Source of the DNA: QGON01 sp963691905
GTDB taxonomy: Bacteria; Pseudomonadota; Gammaproteobacteria; Chromatiales; Chromatiaceae
Direction: 5' to 3'
Length of the DNA: 64,000 nt
Assembly: GCA_963691905.1 (NCBI GenBank)
Contig: OY829894.1
Span: forward strand, 1,674,001 to 1,738,000
Positions 42,996 through 57,900 of this stretch are shown here, piece by piece. Every line of letters starts with the position of its first letter. Positions within the stretch are counted from its first letter, which is position 1. A model generated the notes under the pieces. That model was given only the letters and a program-made list of their open reading frames with translations, did not search any database and was not told where the DNA came from. Made by a program: the position numbers and the translations under genes.

Positions 42996-45900
42996 CAATT
43001 TTTCCTCACTTAATCTGATTCCTGTTTTCGACTCTCTCCTGAAGTTCCGCAGCCATACCCATGGCAGCAGAACCAATAACCAGCCTCCAATGCCACCACC
43101 GCCTCCCGAAGAAGTCTGGGGCGTTGTGGGAGTCGAAGTGGGCACGATGGCAACGCCGCTGGGATCCACGATCTTACCATTGGCGCGACGGTCAGCATCA
43201 TTAAGACCACCATCCTCAATCAGCAGTTGTACGCAGTAGTGCCCTTCATGCAGTCCAGCAATGTAAGTCACATCCCCCGGAGCCGGGCAAATTCCCAACT
43301 CTCCCGGTGCTGAGGAGACGCTGTTTCTGTCATCGACCACGAAGTCGTGCCAACCCACATCATCGGTATAGAGGCGATAGACCGCATTGGCGGGAATCAC
43401 CTGATGCACAGGTATGACGATACGCACCGACTGACCGACATAGGCAAGTCCTTCGATTTCGAACTCGAAGATACCGCCTACATGAGTGTAACTATCCTGC
43501 GGATCCGCGACACCACCACCGGAACCGTTGACCCGATCGATGAACGCCTGCTCATCCTGATAGGCGGAGTAATCTTCATCTCTGATCTTCTCCTCGGAGA
43601 GCCTCAGCTTGAGACCTGGTTCGGTAATCAGCAGATAAGTATCAGATTCACCATCCTGACCAGCGAGAATGTAGTCGTCGTCATGGGGATCGAGATAATC
43701 CGGAATACCATCCTCATCCTCGTCTTCCGCGCCTTCGTCAAAGTCGCTGACACCATCACTATCAGAGTCGGAACCGTCGTCGTCGAAAATCGGGGCAGTT
43801 GCCAGTACCTTGACCGACTTATCCACCGTGGTGGTATTGCCAGCGGAATCGGTCACACTGACCACCACCTTATAGGTTCCCTCCAGCAAACCTGACGGAT
43901 CAAAGACAACGGTATTGGATTGCGCCCCAAGCTGTAGGGCCAGTCCATTGTCACTTTGACTCCAGTCGTAGGTATGGATATCAGCCAGATCAGGATCATT
44001 CACCAAAAAGGTGATTGTCACCAGGGCAGCATCAGCAAATACCGTCGCTGTGGTCACATTGTTCTGCGAGCCGGTAATGATGACCACAGGCGGCAGGTTC
44101 ATCTCTGTCACATTCACATTGATGGTATGCACGTTATGCGCACCGAAGGTGGCATTGGCACCTGTATTCAGCAGCGTAACCTCTACCCTGGCGACACCGG
44201 CATTCTGAATCAGATATTGAATGCTCGCCTGATTTGAAGGCGCTGCGCCGGCGGCGATATTTACCGTTCCAGTAGTAGTAGTTTGCGCCACTATCCCGTC
44301 GGTTGTGTCAAAATCCTCGATCTGATATTCGATCACTACCGGATACTCGGGCGCATCGCCGTTGAGAAAGACGGGAATGTCGACTGTCGATCCCGGGTTT
44401 GCCACTTGGTCGACACCGAAATTGACCATGGGCAGCACATCAACCGTCTGTGCTTCAGAGGCCATATTTGAACTGCTGTCAATGGCGCGCCAGGTGATCA
44501 GATGACGTCCCGGAGCAAACGGCCCGGTCAGATCAGCCACTGGAGTCACAGCACCATCAACGTCATCCACTGCTGTCACCACCCCGAGATCAACCGAAGT
44601 GAACGGTCCCGTTGAGGGAACGGAAATCACCGGTTCCTGAATCGTGACGACCGGTGCAACCCCGTCATCATCATCGGTTATGGTCACAGTCGCGGAGGCC
44701 AGACCCAGGGAGGCATCCACCGGGTTGGAGAGATTAAGGGTGAAGGTCTCACTCGGTTCCCAAACGGTATCGCCGGTTGGGGTGAGTGTAAGAGTCTTGC
44801 TCAGTTCACCATCAAGGAAGGTCAAAGCGCCGTTGATTGCCGTGTAGTCACCAGGCGCGGTGGCGGTACCATCCGTCGTGGCATAGTCCACACTTACCGT
44901 GCCGTCCGAGCCACCAGTGCGGTCCACAGTCAAGGTGATAGCGGGACCGCTCTCGGAAAGGGTTGCGATGGCGTTGCTCAGGTCCAGGGTACCGGCACTG
45001 CGTGGATCATCATCGGTGATGGTCACTGCGGCAGTGGCCAGGCCCAGGGTGGCATCCACAGCATTGCTCAGGGTCAGGGTGAAGGTTTCACTCAGTTCCC
45101 AGGTCGCATCATCGATTGAGCTCAGCGGGATCGTCTTGCTGGTCTCTCCGTTGAGGAAGATCAGGGTGCCGTTGATGGCAGTGTAATCACCAGGCGCGGT
45201 GGCAGAACCATCCGCCGTGGCATAGTCCACACTTACCGTACCGTCAGAGCCGCCTGTGCGGTTCACGGTCATAATCAACGCAGGACCACTCTCTGGCAGG
45301 GTCACTGTAGTGCTGTTCAGGGCCAGGGTGCCTGCATTTCGCGTATCGTCATCACTGATGGTTACTGTGGCAGTGGCCAGGCCCAGGGATGCATCCACCG
45401 CATTACTCAGGGTCAGGGTGAAGTCTTCACTTGGCTCCCAGGTCGTATCACTGGTCGGGGTCAAGGTAAGGGTCTTACTCAACTCACCGTCAAGGAAGGT
45501 CAAGGTACCGTTGATGGCAGTGTAATCAGCAGGCGCGGTGGCGGTGCCATCTGCTGTGGCGTAGTCCACCGTTACCGTACCATCAGAGCCGCCTGTGCGA
45601 TCTACAGTCAGCGTGACAACGGGACCACTCTCTGACAGGGTCGCAGTGGCACTGCTTAGGGCCAGGGTGCCTGAAGTCCGTGTATCGTCATCACTGATGG
45701 TCACAGTCGCAGTGACCAGGCCAAGGGTGGCATCCACTGGATTGGAGAGGGTCAGGGTGAAGGCTTCACTCGGCTCCCAGGCTGTATCATCGGTTGGAGT
45801 CAGCGGAATCGTCTTACTGGTCTCTCCGTTGAGGAAGGTCAGCGTGCCGTTGATGGCGGTGTAGTCACCAGGCGCGGTGGCGGTACCATCCGTCGTGGCA

Positions 45901-48900
45901 TAGTCCACACTTACCGTACCGTCTGACCCGCCAGTGCGGTTCACGGTCAGAATCGCCGCAGGACCACTCTCCGGCAGGGTCACTGTGGTGCTGTTCAGGG
46001 CCAGGGTACCTGCATTGCGGACGTCGTCATCGTTGATGGTCACTGTCGCAGTAGCCAGGCCCAGGGTGGCATCCACCACATTGCTCAGGGTGAGAGTGAA
46101 ATCTTCACTCGGCTCCCAGGTTGTGTCATCGATTGGGGTCAGCGGGATCGTCTTGCTCGTTTCTCCGTTGAGGAAGGTCAAGGTGCCGCTGAGAGCGATG
46201 TAGTCACCGGTCGCGGTGGCAGTGCCATCCGTCGTTGCATAGTCCACGCTTACCGTACCATCCGAACCGCCAGTGCGGTTCACGGTCATGGTCACATCAG
46301 GACCGCTCTCGAACAGGGCTGCAGTGGGGCTGCTCAGGGCCAGGGTGCCCGCATGGCGCGGATCGTCATCGGTGATAGTTACCGTGGTGCTAATCTGTAC
46401 GGCCAGGGTGGCATCCACTGGATTGGAGAGGGTCAAGGTGAAGTCTTCACTCGGCTCCCAGGCTGTATCATCGATGGGGGTCAGCGGGATCGTCTTGCTG
46501 GTCTCTCCGTTGAGGAAGATCAGGGTGCCGTTGATGGCAGTGTAATCATCAGGCGCGGTGGCAGTGCCATCTGCTGTAGCGTAGTCGACCGTTACCGTAC
46601 CGTCCGAACCGCCAGTGCGGTTCACAGTCATGTTTACAGCCGGACCACTTTCCGACAGGGTCACTGTAGTGCTGTTCAGGGCCAGAGTACCTGCATTGCG
46701 GACGTCGTCATCGGTGATGGTCACTGTCGCAGTGGCCAGGCCCAGGGTGGCATCCACCACATTGCTCAGGGTGAGAGTGAAATCTTCACTTGGCTCCCAG
46801 GTCGTATCACTGGTCGGGGTCAAGGTCAGCGTCTTACTCAGTTCGCCATCAAGGAAGGTCAACGTGCCATTGAGGGCGGTGTAGTCACCGGTCGCGATGG
46901 CGGTGCCATCAGCAGTGGCGTAGTCAACCGTAGCCGAGCCGTCCGAACCGCCTGTTCGATCTACAGTCAGTGTGATAGCGGGACCACCCTCCGACAAGGT
47001 TGCAGTCGCACTGCTCAGGGCCAGGGTACCGGCACTGCGTGGATCATCATCGGTGATGGTCACTGTGGCAGTGGCCAGGCCCAGGGTGGCATCCACTGGA
47101 TTGGAGAGGGTCAGTGTGAAGTCTTCACTCGGTTCCCAAGTTGTGTCATTGATGGGGGTCAGTGCGACTGTCTTGCTGGTCTCTCCGTTGAGGAAGGTCA
47201 GGGTGCCGTTGAGGGCGGTGTAGTCACCCGGTGCAGCGGCGGTGCCATCTGCTGTGGCGTAGTCAACCGTTACCGTGCCATCCGATCCGCCGGTGCGATT
47301 CACGGTCATAATCATTGCAGGACCGCTCTCTGGCAGGGTCACTGTAGTGCTGTTCAGGGCCAGAGTGCCGGCATTTCGCGTATCGTCATCGGCGATGGTT
47401 ACCGTGGTGCTGGTCTGGGCGCCAAGGGTGGCATCCACCGCATTGCTCAGGGTCAGGGTGAAGTCTTCACTCGGTTCCCAGGTCGTGTCGTTGGTCAGGG
47501 TCAGCGGGATCGTCTTGCTGGTCTCCCCGTGCAGGAAGTTCAACGTGCCACTGACCGCAGTGTAGTCACCAGGTGAAGCGGCTGTACCGTTAGCAGTGGC
47601 GTAGTCAACAGATACCGCACCATCGGTGCCGCTAGTGCGGCTTACTGTCAGCGTCAAACCACCCGCCGCATTCTCAGCAACGCTCTCCGTAGCAGTACTC
47701 AGGGCCAGGGTACCGGCATTGCGGGTGTCGTCATCGGTGATGGTTACCGTGGTGGTGGACAAGCCCAGGCTGGCATCCACCACATTACCCAGAGTCAGGG
47801 TAAAGGTCTCACTTGGCTCCCAGGTCGCATCATTGGCAGGAGTCAACGTCAGGTTCTTGCTCAGTTCACCATTGAGGAAGGTCAGGGAGCCGTTGAGGGC
47901 AGTGTAATCACCGGGCGCAGTGGCGGTGCCATCCGCAGTGGCATAGTCCACACTTACCGTACCATCCGAGCCGCCTGTACGAACTACAGTCAAGGTGATA
48001 GCGGGGCCACCCTCCGACAGGGTTGCAGTCGCACTGCTAAGGGCTAGGGTACCTGAAGTCCGTGTATCGTCATCGGTGATGGTTACCGTGGTGCTGGTCT
48101 GGGTGCCAAGGGTGGCATCCACCACATTGCTCAGGGTTACGGTGAAGTCTTCATTCAGCTCCCAAACGGTGTCGCTGGTTGGAGTCAGCAGGATCGTCTT
48201 GCTGATCTCTCCTTCGAGGAATGTAAGAGTACCGTTGATAGCCGTGTAGTCGCCCGGCGCATTGGCGGTGCCATCTGCCGTGGCGTAATCAACCGTTACT
48301 GTGCCGTCAGAGCCGCCCGTGCGATCGACGGTCACTGTGATAGCGGGACCACCTTCCGACAGGATTGCAGTTGCATTGCTCAGGGCCAGGGTACCCGCAT
48401 TGCGGGTGTCGTCATCGGTGATGGTTACCGTGGTGCTGGTCTGGGTACCCAGGGTGGCATCCACCACATTGCTCAGGGTTACGGTGAAGTCTTCACTCGG
48501 CTCCCAGGTCGTGTCGTTGGTCAGGGTCAGCGGGATCGTCTGGCTGGTCTCACCGTGCAGGAAGTTCAACGTACCACTGGCCGCAGTGTAGTCACCCGGT
48601 GAAGCGGCTGTACCGTTAGCAGTGGCGTAGTCAACAGATACCGCACCATCGGTGCCGCCGGTGCGGCTTACCGTCAGGGTCAGTCCACCCGCTGCGTTCT
48701 CCGCAACGCTCTCCGTTGCAGTACTCAGGGCCAGGGTGCCCGCACTGCGCGGATCGTCATCGTTGATGGTCACTGTCGCAGTGGCCACGCCAAGGGTGGC
48801 ATCAACCGGGTTAGAGAGATTCAGGGTGAAGTCTTCACTGGGCTCCCAGGTCGTATCACTGGTCGGGGTCAAGATCAGGGTCTTGCTCAGTTCACCATTG

Positions 48901-51900
48901 AGGAAGGTCAGTGTGCCGTTGAGCGCGGTGTAATCTCCCGGTGCAGCGGCGGTGCCATCTGCTGTGGCGTAATCAACCGTTACTGTGCCGTCAGAGCCGC
49001 CCGTGCGATCTACGGTCACTGTGATAGCGGGACCACCTTCCGACAGGATTGCAGTTGCATTGCTCAGGGCCAGGGTACCCGCATTGCGGGTGTCGTCATC
49101 GGTGATGGTTACCGTGGTGCTGGTCTGGGTACCCAGGGTGGCATCCACCACATTGCTCAGGGTGACCGTGAAGTCTTCACTCGGCTCCCAGGTCGTGTCG
49201 TTGGTCAGGGTCAGCGGGATCGTCTGGCTGGTCTCACCGTGCAGGAAGTTCAACGTACCACTGGCCGCAGTGTAGTCACCCGGTGAAGCGGCTGTACCGT
49301 TAGCAGTGGCGTAGTCAACAGATACCGCACCATCGGTGCCGCCGGTGCGGCTTACCGTCAGGGTCAGTCCACCCGCTGCGTTCTCCGCAACGCTCTCCGT
49401 TGCAGTACTCAGGGCCAGGGTGCCCGCACTGCGCGGATCGTCATCGTTGATGGTCACTGTCGCAGTGGCCACGCCAAGGGTGGCATCAACCGGGTTAGAG
49501 AGATTCAGGGTGAAGTCTTCACTGGGCTCCCAGGTCGTATCACTGGTCGGGGTCAAGATCAGGGTCTTGCTCAGTTCACCATTGAGGAAGGTCAGTGTGC
49601 CGTTGAGCGCGGTGTAATCTCCCGGTGCAGCGGCAGTGCCATCTGCTGTGGCGTAATCAACCGTTACTGTGCCGTCAGAGCCGCCCGTGCGATCTACGGT
49701 CACTGTGATAGCGGGACCACCTTCCGACAGGATTGCAGTTGCATTGCTCAGGGCCAGGGTACCCGCATTGCGGGTGTCGTCATCGGTGATGGTTACCGTG
49801 GTGCTGGTCTGGGTACCCAGGGTGGCATCCACCACATTGCTCAGGGTGACCGTGAAGTCTTCACTCGGCTCCCAGGTCGTGTCGTTGGTCAGGGTCAGCG
49901 GGATCGTCTGGCTGGTCTCACCGTGCAGGAAGTTCAACGTACCACTGGCCGCAGTGTAGTCACCCGGTGAAGCGGCTGTACCGTTAGCAGTGGCATAGTC
50001 AACAGATACCGGGCCATCGGTGCCGCCGGTGCGGCTTACCGTCAGGGTCAGTCCACCCGCTGCGTTCTCCACAACGGTCTCCGTTGCAGTACTCAGGGCC
50101 AGGGTGCCCGCACTGCGCGGATCGTCATCGTTGATGGTCACTGTCGCAGTGGCCACGCCAAGGGTGGCATCAACCGGGTTAGAGAGATTCAGGGTGAAGT
50201 CTTCACTTGGCTCCCAGGTCGTATCACTGGTCGGGGTCAAGATCAGGGTCTTGCTCAGTTCACCATTGAGGAAGGTCAGTGTGCCGTTGAGCGCAGTGTA
50301 GTCTCCCGGTGCAGCGGCAGTGCCATCTGCTGTGGCGTAGTCGACCGCTACCGTGCCGTCAGAGCCGCCCGTGCGATCGACGGTCACTGTGATAGCGGGA
50401 CCACCCTCCGACAGGGTTGCAGTTGCATTGCTCAGGGCCAGGGTACCCGCATTGCGGGGGTCGTCATCGGTGATGGTTACCGTGGTGCTGGTCTGGGCGC
50501 CAAGGGTGGCATCCACCACATTGTTCAGGGTGACCGTGAAGTCTTCACTCGGCTCCCAGGTCGTGTCGTTGGTCAGGGTCAGCGGGATCGTCTGGCTGGT
50601 CTCACCGTGCAGGAAGTTCAACGTACCACTGGCCGCAGTGTAGTCACTAGGTGAAGCGGCTGTACCGTTAGCAGTGGCGTAGTCAACAGATACCGCACCA
50701 TCGGTGCCGCCGGTGCGGCTTACCGTCAGGGTCAGTCCACCCGCTGCGTTCTCCGCAACGCTCTCCGTTGCAGTACTCAGGGCCAGGGTGCCCGCACTGC
50801 GCGGATCGTCATCGTTGATGGTCACTGTCGCAGTGGCCACGCCAAGGGTGGCATCAACCGGGTTAGAGAGATTCAGGGTGAAGTCTTCACTTGGCTCCCA
50901 GGTCGTATCACTGGTCGGGGTCAAGGTCAGGGTCTTGCTCAGTTCACCATTCAGGAAGGTCAGCGTTCCGCTGAGTGCCTGATAGTCTCCCGGTGCATTG
51001 GCTGTGACATCCGCGGTGGCATAGTCGACCGATACCGTGCCGTCCGAACCGCCGGTGCGATCGACAGTCAAGGTGATAGCCGGACCGCTCTCCGACAGGG
51101 TGGCACTGGCGGCACTCAGATCCAGGGTGCCCGCATTACGGGTATCGTCATCGGTGATGGTGACGGTTGTAGTGGCCTGTCCCAGGGCAGCATCCACCAC
51201 GTTACTCAGGGTGACGGTGAAATCTTCACTCGGCTCCCAGGTCGTGTCGTTGGTCAGGGTCAGCGGGATCGTCTGGCTCAGCTCACCGTCGAGAAAGGTC
51301 AGGGTGCCGGTAGCCTGGGTGTAGTCACCCGGCTGCAGTGCGCTGCCATCTGCTGTGGCGTAGTCAACCGTGACGGTGCCATCAGAACCGCCGGTGCGGC
51401 TGACCGTCAGCGTGATACCGCCCGCTGCGTTCTCCACAACGGTCTCGGTGGCAGTACTCAGGGCCAGGGTGCCCGCATTGCGGGTGTCATCATCGGTGAT
51501 GGTGATGGTCGCAGCGGACTGGCCCAGGGTGGCATCCACCACATTGTTCAGGGTGACGGTGAAATCTTCACTCGGCTCCCAGGTCGTGTCGTTGGTCAGG
51601 GTCAGCGGGATCGTCTGGCTCAGCTCACCGTCGAGAAAGGTCAGTGTGCCGGTAGCCTGGGTGTAGTCACCCGGCTGCAGTGCGCTGCCATCTGCTGTGG
51701 CGTAGTCAACCGTGACGGTGCCATCAGAACCGCCGGTGCGGCTGACCGTCAGCGTGATACCGCCCGCTGCGTTCTCCACAACGGTCTCGGTGGCAGTACT
51801 CAGGGCCAGGGTGCCCGCATTGCGGGTATCGTCATCGGTGATGGTTACGGTCGTAATAGCCTGTCCCAGGGAGGCATCCACCACATTGTTCAGGGTGACG

Positions 51901-54900
51901 GTGAAATCTTCACTCGGCTCCCAGGTCGTGTCGTTGGTCAGGGTCAGCGGGATCGTCTGGCTCAGCTCACCGTCGAGAAAGGTCAGGGTGCCGGTAGCCT
52001 GGGTGTAGTCACCCGGCTGCAGTGCGCTGCCATCTGCTGTGGCGTAGTCAACCGTGACGGTGCCATCAGAACCGCCGGTGCGGCTGACTGTCAGCGTGAT
52101 GCCGCCCGCGGCATTCTCAGCAATGTTCTCTGTTGCAGTGCTCAGGGCCAGGGTGCCTGCATTGCGGGTATCGTCATCGGTGATGGTGACGGTCGTAATA
52201 GCCTGTCCCAGGGAGGCATCCACCACATTGTTCAGGGTGACGGTGAAATCTTCACTCGGCTCCCAGGTCGTGTCGTTGGTCAGGGTCAGTGGGATCGTCT
52301 GGCTGGTCTCACCATCGAGGAAGGTCAGGGTGCCGGTAGCCTGGGTGTAGTCACCCGGCTGCAGTGCGCTGCCATCTGCCGTGGCGTAGTCAACCGTGAC
52401 GGTGCCATCAGAACCGCCGGTGCGGCTGACCGTCAGCGTGATACCGCCCGCTGCGTTCTCCACAACGGTCTCGGTGGCAGTACTCAGGGCCAGGGTGCCC
52501 GCATTGCGGGTGTCATCATCGGTGATGGTGACGGTCGTAATAGCCTGTCCCAGGGAGGCATCCACCACATTGCTCAGGGTGACGGTGAAATCTTCACTCG
52601 GCTCCCAGGTCGTGTCGTTGGTCAGGGTCAGTGGGATCGTCTGGCTGGTCTCACCATCGAGGAAGGTCAGTGTGCCGGTAGCCTGGGTGTAGTCACCCGG
52701 TTGCAGTGCGCTGCCATCTGCTGTGGCGTAGTCAACCGTTACGGTGCCATCAGAACCGCCGGTGCGGCTGACTGTCAGCGTGATACCGCCCGCTGCATTC
52801 TCAGCAATGTTCTCTGTTGCAGTGCTCAGGGCCAGGGTGCCCGCATTGCGGGTATCGTCATCGGTGATGGTGACGGTCGTAATAGCCTGTCCCAGGGAGG
52901 CATCCACCACATTGTTCAGGGTGACGGTGAAATCTTCACTCGGCTCCCAGGTCGTGTCGTTGGTCAGGGTCAGTGGGATCGTCTGGCTGGTCTCACCATC
53001 GAGGAAGGTCAGTGTGCCGGTAGCCTGGGTGTAGTCACCCGGCTGCAGTGCGCTGCCATCTGCCGTGGCGTAGTCAACCGTTACGGTGCCATCCGAACCA
53101 CCGGTGCGACTGACTGTCAGCGTGATGCCGCCCGCGGCATTCTCAGCAATGTTCTCTGTTGCAGTGCTCAGGGCCAGGGTGCCCGCATTGCGGGTATCGT
53201 CATCGGTGATGGTGACGGTCGTAATAGCCTGTCCCAGGGAGGCATCCACCACATTGTTCAGGGTGACGGTGAAATCTTCACTCGGCTCCCAGGTCGTGTC
53301 GTTGGTCAGGGTCAGTGGGATCGTCTGGCTGGTCTCACCATCGAGGAAGGTCAGGGTGCCGGTAGCCTGGGTGTAGTCACCCGGTTGCAGTGCGCTGCCA
53401 TCTGCTGTGGCGTAGTCAACCGTTACGGTGCCATCAGAACCGCCGGTGCGGCTGACTGTCAGCGTGATACCGCCCGCGGCATTCTCAGCAATGTTCTCTG
53501 TTGCAGTGCTCAGGGCCAGGGTGCCCGCATTGCGGGTATCGTCATCGGTGATGGTGACGGTCGTAATAGCCTGTCCCAGGGAGGCATCCACCACATTGCT
53601 CAGGGTGACGGTGAAATCTTCACTCGGCTCCCAGGTCGTGTCGTTGGTCAGGGTCAGTGGGATCGTCTGGCTCAGCTCACCGTCGAGGAAGGTCAGGGTG
53701 CCGGTAGCCTGGGTGTAGTCACCCGGCTGCAGTGCGCTGCCATCTGCCGTGGCGTAGTCAACCGTTACGGTGCCATCCGAACCACCGGTGCGACTGACTG
53801 TCAGCGTGATGCCGCCCGCGGCATTCTCAGCAATGTTCTCTGTTGCAGTGCTCAGGGCCAGGGTGCCCGCATTGCGGGTATCGTCATCGGTGATGGTGAC
53901 GGTCGTAATAGCCTGTCCCAGGGAGGCATCCACCACATTGTTCAGGGTGACGGTGAAATCTTCACTCGGCTCCCAGGTCGTGTCGTTGGTCAGGGTCAGT
54001 GGGATCGTCTGGCTGGTCTCACCATCGAGGAAGGTCAGTGTGCCGGTAGCCTGGGTGTAGTCACCCGGTTGCAGTGCGCTGCCATCTGCTGTGGCGTAGT
54101 CAACCGTTACGGTGCCATCAGAACCGCCGGTGCGGCTGACTGTCAGCGTGATACCGCCCGCGGCATTCTCAGCAATGTTCTCTGTTGCAGTGCTCAGGGC
54201 CAGGGTGCCCGCATTGCGGGTATCGTCATCGGTGATGGTGACGGTCGTAATAGCCTGTCCCAGGGAGGCATCCACCACATTGCTCAGGGTGACGGTGAAA
54301 TCTTCACTCGGCTCCCAGGTCGTGTCGTTGGTCAGGGTCAGTGGGATCGTCTGGCTGGTCTCACCATCGAGGAAGGTCAGGGTGCCGGTAGCCTGGGTGT
54401 AGTCACCCGGCTGCAGTGCGCTGCCATCTGCCGTGGCGTAGTCAACCGTTACGGTGCCATCCGAACCACCGGTGCGGCTGACTGTCAGCGTGATGCCGCC
54501 CGCGGCATTCTCAGCAATGTTCTCTGTTGCAGTGCTCAGGGCCAGGGTGCCCGCATTGCGGGTATCGTCATCGGTGATGGTGACGGTCGTAATAGCCTGT
54601 CCCAGGGAGGCATCCACCACATTGCTCAGGGTGACGGTGAAATCTTCACTCGGCTCCCAGGTCGTGTCGTTGGTCAGGGTCAGCGGGATCGTCTGGCTCA
54701 GCTCACCGTCGAGAAAGGTCAGTGTGCCGGTAGCCTGGGTGTAGTCACCCGGTTGCAGTGCGCTGCCATCTGCTGTGGCGTAGTCAACCGTGACGGTGCC
54801 ATCCGAACCGCCGGTGCGACTGACTGTCAGCGTGATGCCGCCCGCGGCATTCTCAGCAATGTTCTCTGTTGCAGTGCTCAGGGCCAGGGTGCCCGCATTG

Positions 54901-57900
54901 CGGGTATCGTCATCGGTGATGGTGACGGTCGTAATAGCCTGTCCCAGGGAGGCATCCACCACATTGTTCAGGGTGACGGTGAAATCTTCACTCGGCTCCC
55001 AGGTCGTGTCGTTGGTCAGGGTCAGTGGGATCGTCTTACTCAACTCGCCGTCGAGGAAATCCAACGTACCACTGGCCGCAGTGTAGTCACCCGGTGAAGC
55101 GGCTGTACCGTTAGCTGTGGCATAGTCAACAGAGACCGGGCCATCGGAACCGCCGGTGCGGCTTACCGTCAGCGTGATGCCGCCCGCTGCGTTCTCAGCA
55201 ACGCTCTCCGCTGCAGTACTCAGGGCCAGGGTGCCCGCATTACGGGTATCGTCATCGGTGATGGTTACGGTCGTAGTAGCCTGTCCCAGGGAGGCATCCA
55301 CCACGTTGCTCAGGGTCACGGTAAAATCTTCACTCGGCTCCCAGGTCGTGTCGTTGGTCAGGGTCAGCGGGATCGTCTGGCTCAGCTCACCGTCGAGAAA
55401 GGTCAGTGTGCCGGTAGCCTGGGTGTAGTCACCCGGTTGCAGTGCGCTGCCATCTGCTGTGGCGTAGTCAACCGTGACGGTGCCATCCGAACCGCCGGTG
55501 CGACTGACTGTCAGCGTGATGCCGCCCGCGGCATTCTCAGCAATGTTCTCTGTTGCAGTGCTCAGGGCCAGGGTGCCCGCATTGCGGGTATCGTCATCGG
55601 TGATGGTGACGGTCGTAATAGCCTGTCCCAGGGAGGCATCCACCACATTGTTCAGGGTGACGGTGAAATCTTCACTCGGCTCCCAGGTCGTGTCGTTGGT
55701 CAGGGTCAGTGGGATCGTCTTACTCAACTCGCCGTCGAGGAAATCCAACGTACCACTGGCCGCAGTGTAGTCACCCGGTGAAGCGGCTGTACCGTTAGCT
55801 GTGGCATAGTCAACAGAGACCGGGCCATCGGAACCGCCGGTGCGGCTTACCGTCAGCGTGATGCCGCCCGCTGCGTTCTCAGCAACGCTCTCCGCTGCAG
55901 TACTCAGGGCCAGGGTGCCCGCATTACGGGTATCGTCATCGGTGATGGTTACGGTCGTAGTAGCCTGTCCCAGGGAGGCATCCACCACGTTGCTCAGGGT
56001 CACGGTAAAATCTTCACTCGGCTCCCAGGTCGTGTCGTTGGTCAGGGTCAGCGGGATCGTCTTACTCAACTCGCCGTCGAGGAAATCCAACGTACCACTG
56101 GCCGCAGTGTAGTCACCCGGTGAAGCGGCTGTACCGTTAGCTGTGGCGTAATCAACAGAGACCGGACCATCGGAACCACCGGTGCGGCTTACCGTCAGCG
56201 TGATGCCGCCCGCTGCGTTCTCCGCAACGCTCTCGGTGGCAGTACTCAGGGCCAAGGTGCCCGCACTGCGCGGATCGTCATCGGTGATGGTTACCGTGGT
56301 GCTGGTCTGGGCGCCAAGGGTGGCATCCACCACATTACTCAGGGTGACGGTGAAGTCTTCACTCGGCTCCCAGGTCGTGTCGTTGGTCAGGGTCAGCGGG
56401 ATCGTCTTACTCAACTCGCCGTCGAGGAAATCCAACGTACCACTGAGGGCGGTGTAGTCTCCCGGTGCATTGGCGGTTCCATCAGCCGTCGCATAATCAA
56501 CAGAGACCGGACCATCAGAACCGCCGGTGCGGCTGACTGTCAGCGTGATGCCGCCCGCCGCATTCTCCGCAACGCTCTCGGTGGCAGTACTCAGGGCCAG
56601 GGTGCCCGCACTGCGCGGATCGTCATCGGTGATGGTGACGGTCGTAGTGGCCTGTCCCAGGGCAGCCTCCACCACGTTACTCAGGGTGACGGTGAAGTCT
56701 TCACTCGGCTCCCAGGTCGTGTCGTTGGTCAGGGTCAGCGGGATCGTCTTACTCAACTCACCGTCGAGGAAATCCAACGTACCACTGAGGGCGGTGTAGT
56801 CTCCCGGTGCATTGGCGGTTCCATCAGCCGTCGCATAATCAACAGATACCGGACCATCAGAACCGCCGGTGCGGCTGACTGTCAGCGTGATGCCGCCCGC
56901 CGCATTCTCCGCAACGCTCTCGGTGGCAGTACTCAGGGCCAGGGTGCCCGCACTGCGCGGATCGTCATCGGTGATGGTGACGGTCGTAGTGGCCTGTCCC
57001 AGGGCAGCCTCCACCACGTTGCTCAGGGTGACGGTGAAGTCTTCACTCGGTTCCCAGGTCGTGTCGTTGGTCAGGGTCAGCGGGATCGTCTTACTCAACT
57101 CACCGTCGAGGAAATCCAACGTACCACTGAGGGCGGTGTAGTCTCCCGGTGCATTGGCGGTTCCATCAGCCGTCGCATAATCAACAGATACCGGACCATC
57201 AGAACCGCCGGTGCGGCTGACTGTCAGCGTGATGCCGCCCGCCGCATTCTCCGCAACGCTCTCGGTGGCAGTACTCAGGGCCAGGGTGCCCGCACTGCGC
57301 GGATCGTCATCGGTGATGGTGACGGTCGTAGTGGCCTGTCCCAGGGCAGCCTCCACCACGTTACTCAGGGTGACGGTGAAGTCTTCACTCGGCTCCCAGG
57401 TCGTGTCGTTGGTCAGGGTCAGCGGGATCGTCTTACTCAACTCACCGTCGAGGAAATCCAACGTACCACTGAGGGCGGTGTAGTCTCCCGGTGCATTGGC
57501 GGTTCCATCAGCCGTCGCATAATCAACAGATACCGGACCATCAGAACCGCCGGTGCGGCTGACTGTCAGCGTGATGCCGCCCGCTGCGTTCTCCGCAACG
57601 CTCTCGGTGGCAGTACTCAGGGCCAGGGTGCCGGCATTACGGGTATCGTCATCGGTGATGGTTACTGTCGTAGTAGCCTGTCCCAGGGCAGCATCCACCA
57701 CGTTGCTCAGGGTGACGGTGAAGTCTTCACTCGGCTCCCAGGTCGTGTCGTTGGTCAGGGTCAGCGGGATCGTCTTACTCAACTCGCCGTCGAGGAAATC
57801 CAACGTACCACTGGCCGCAGTGTAGTCACCCGGTGAAGCGGCTGTACCGTTAGCTGTGGCATAGTCAACAGAGACCGGGCCATCGGAACCGCCGGTGCGG

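Noticed and set aside
52701..55097. 798-codon + strand open frame across the Calx-beta array
   Set aside because: It is antisense to the giant gene and exists because the 342-bp period is a multiple of three, so an open shadow frame repeats. The protein has no signal, motif or sensible composition, and many shorter sister shadows occur each period.
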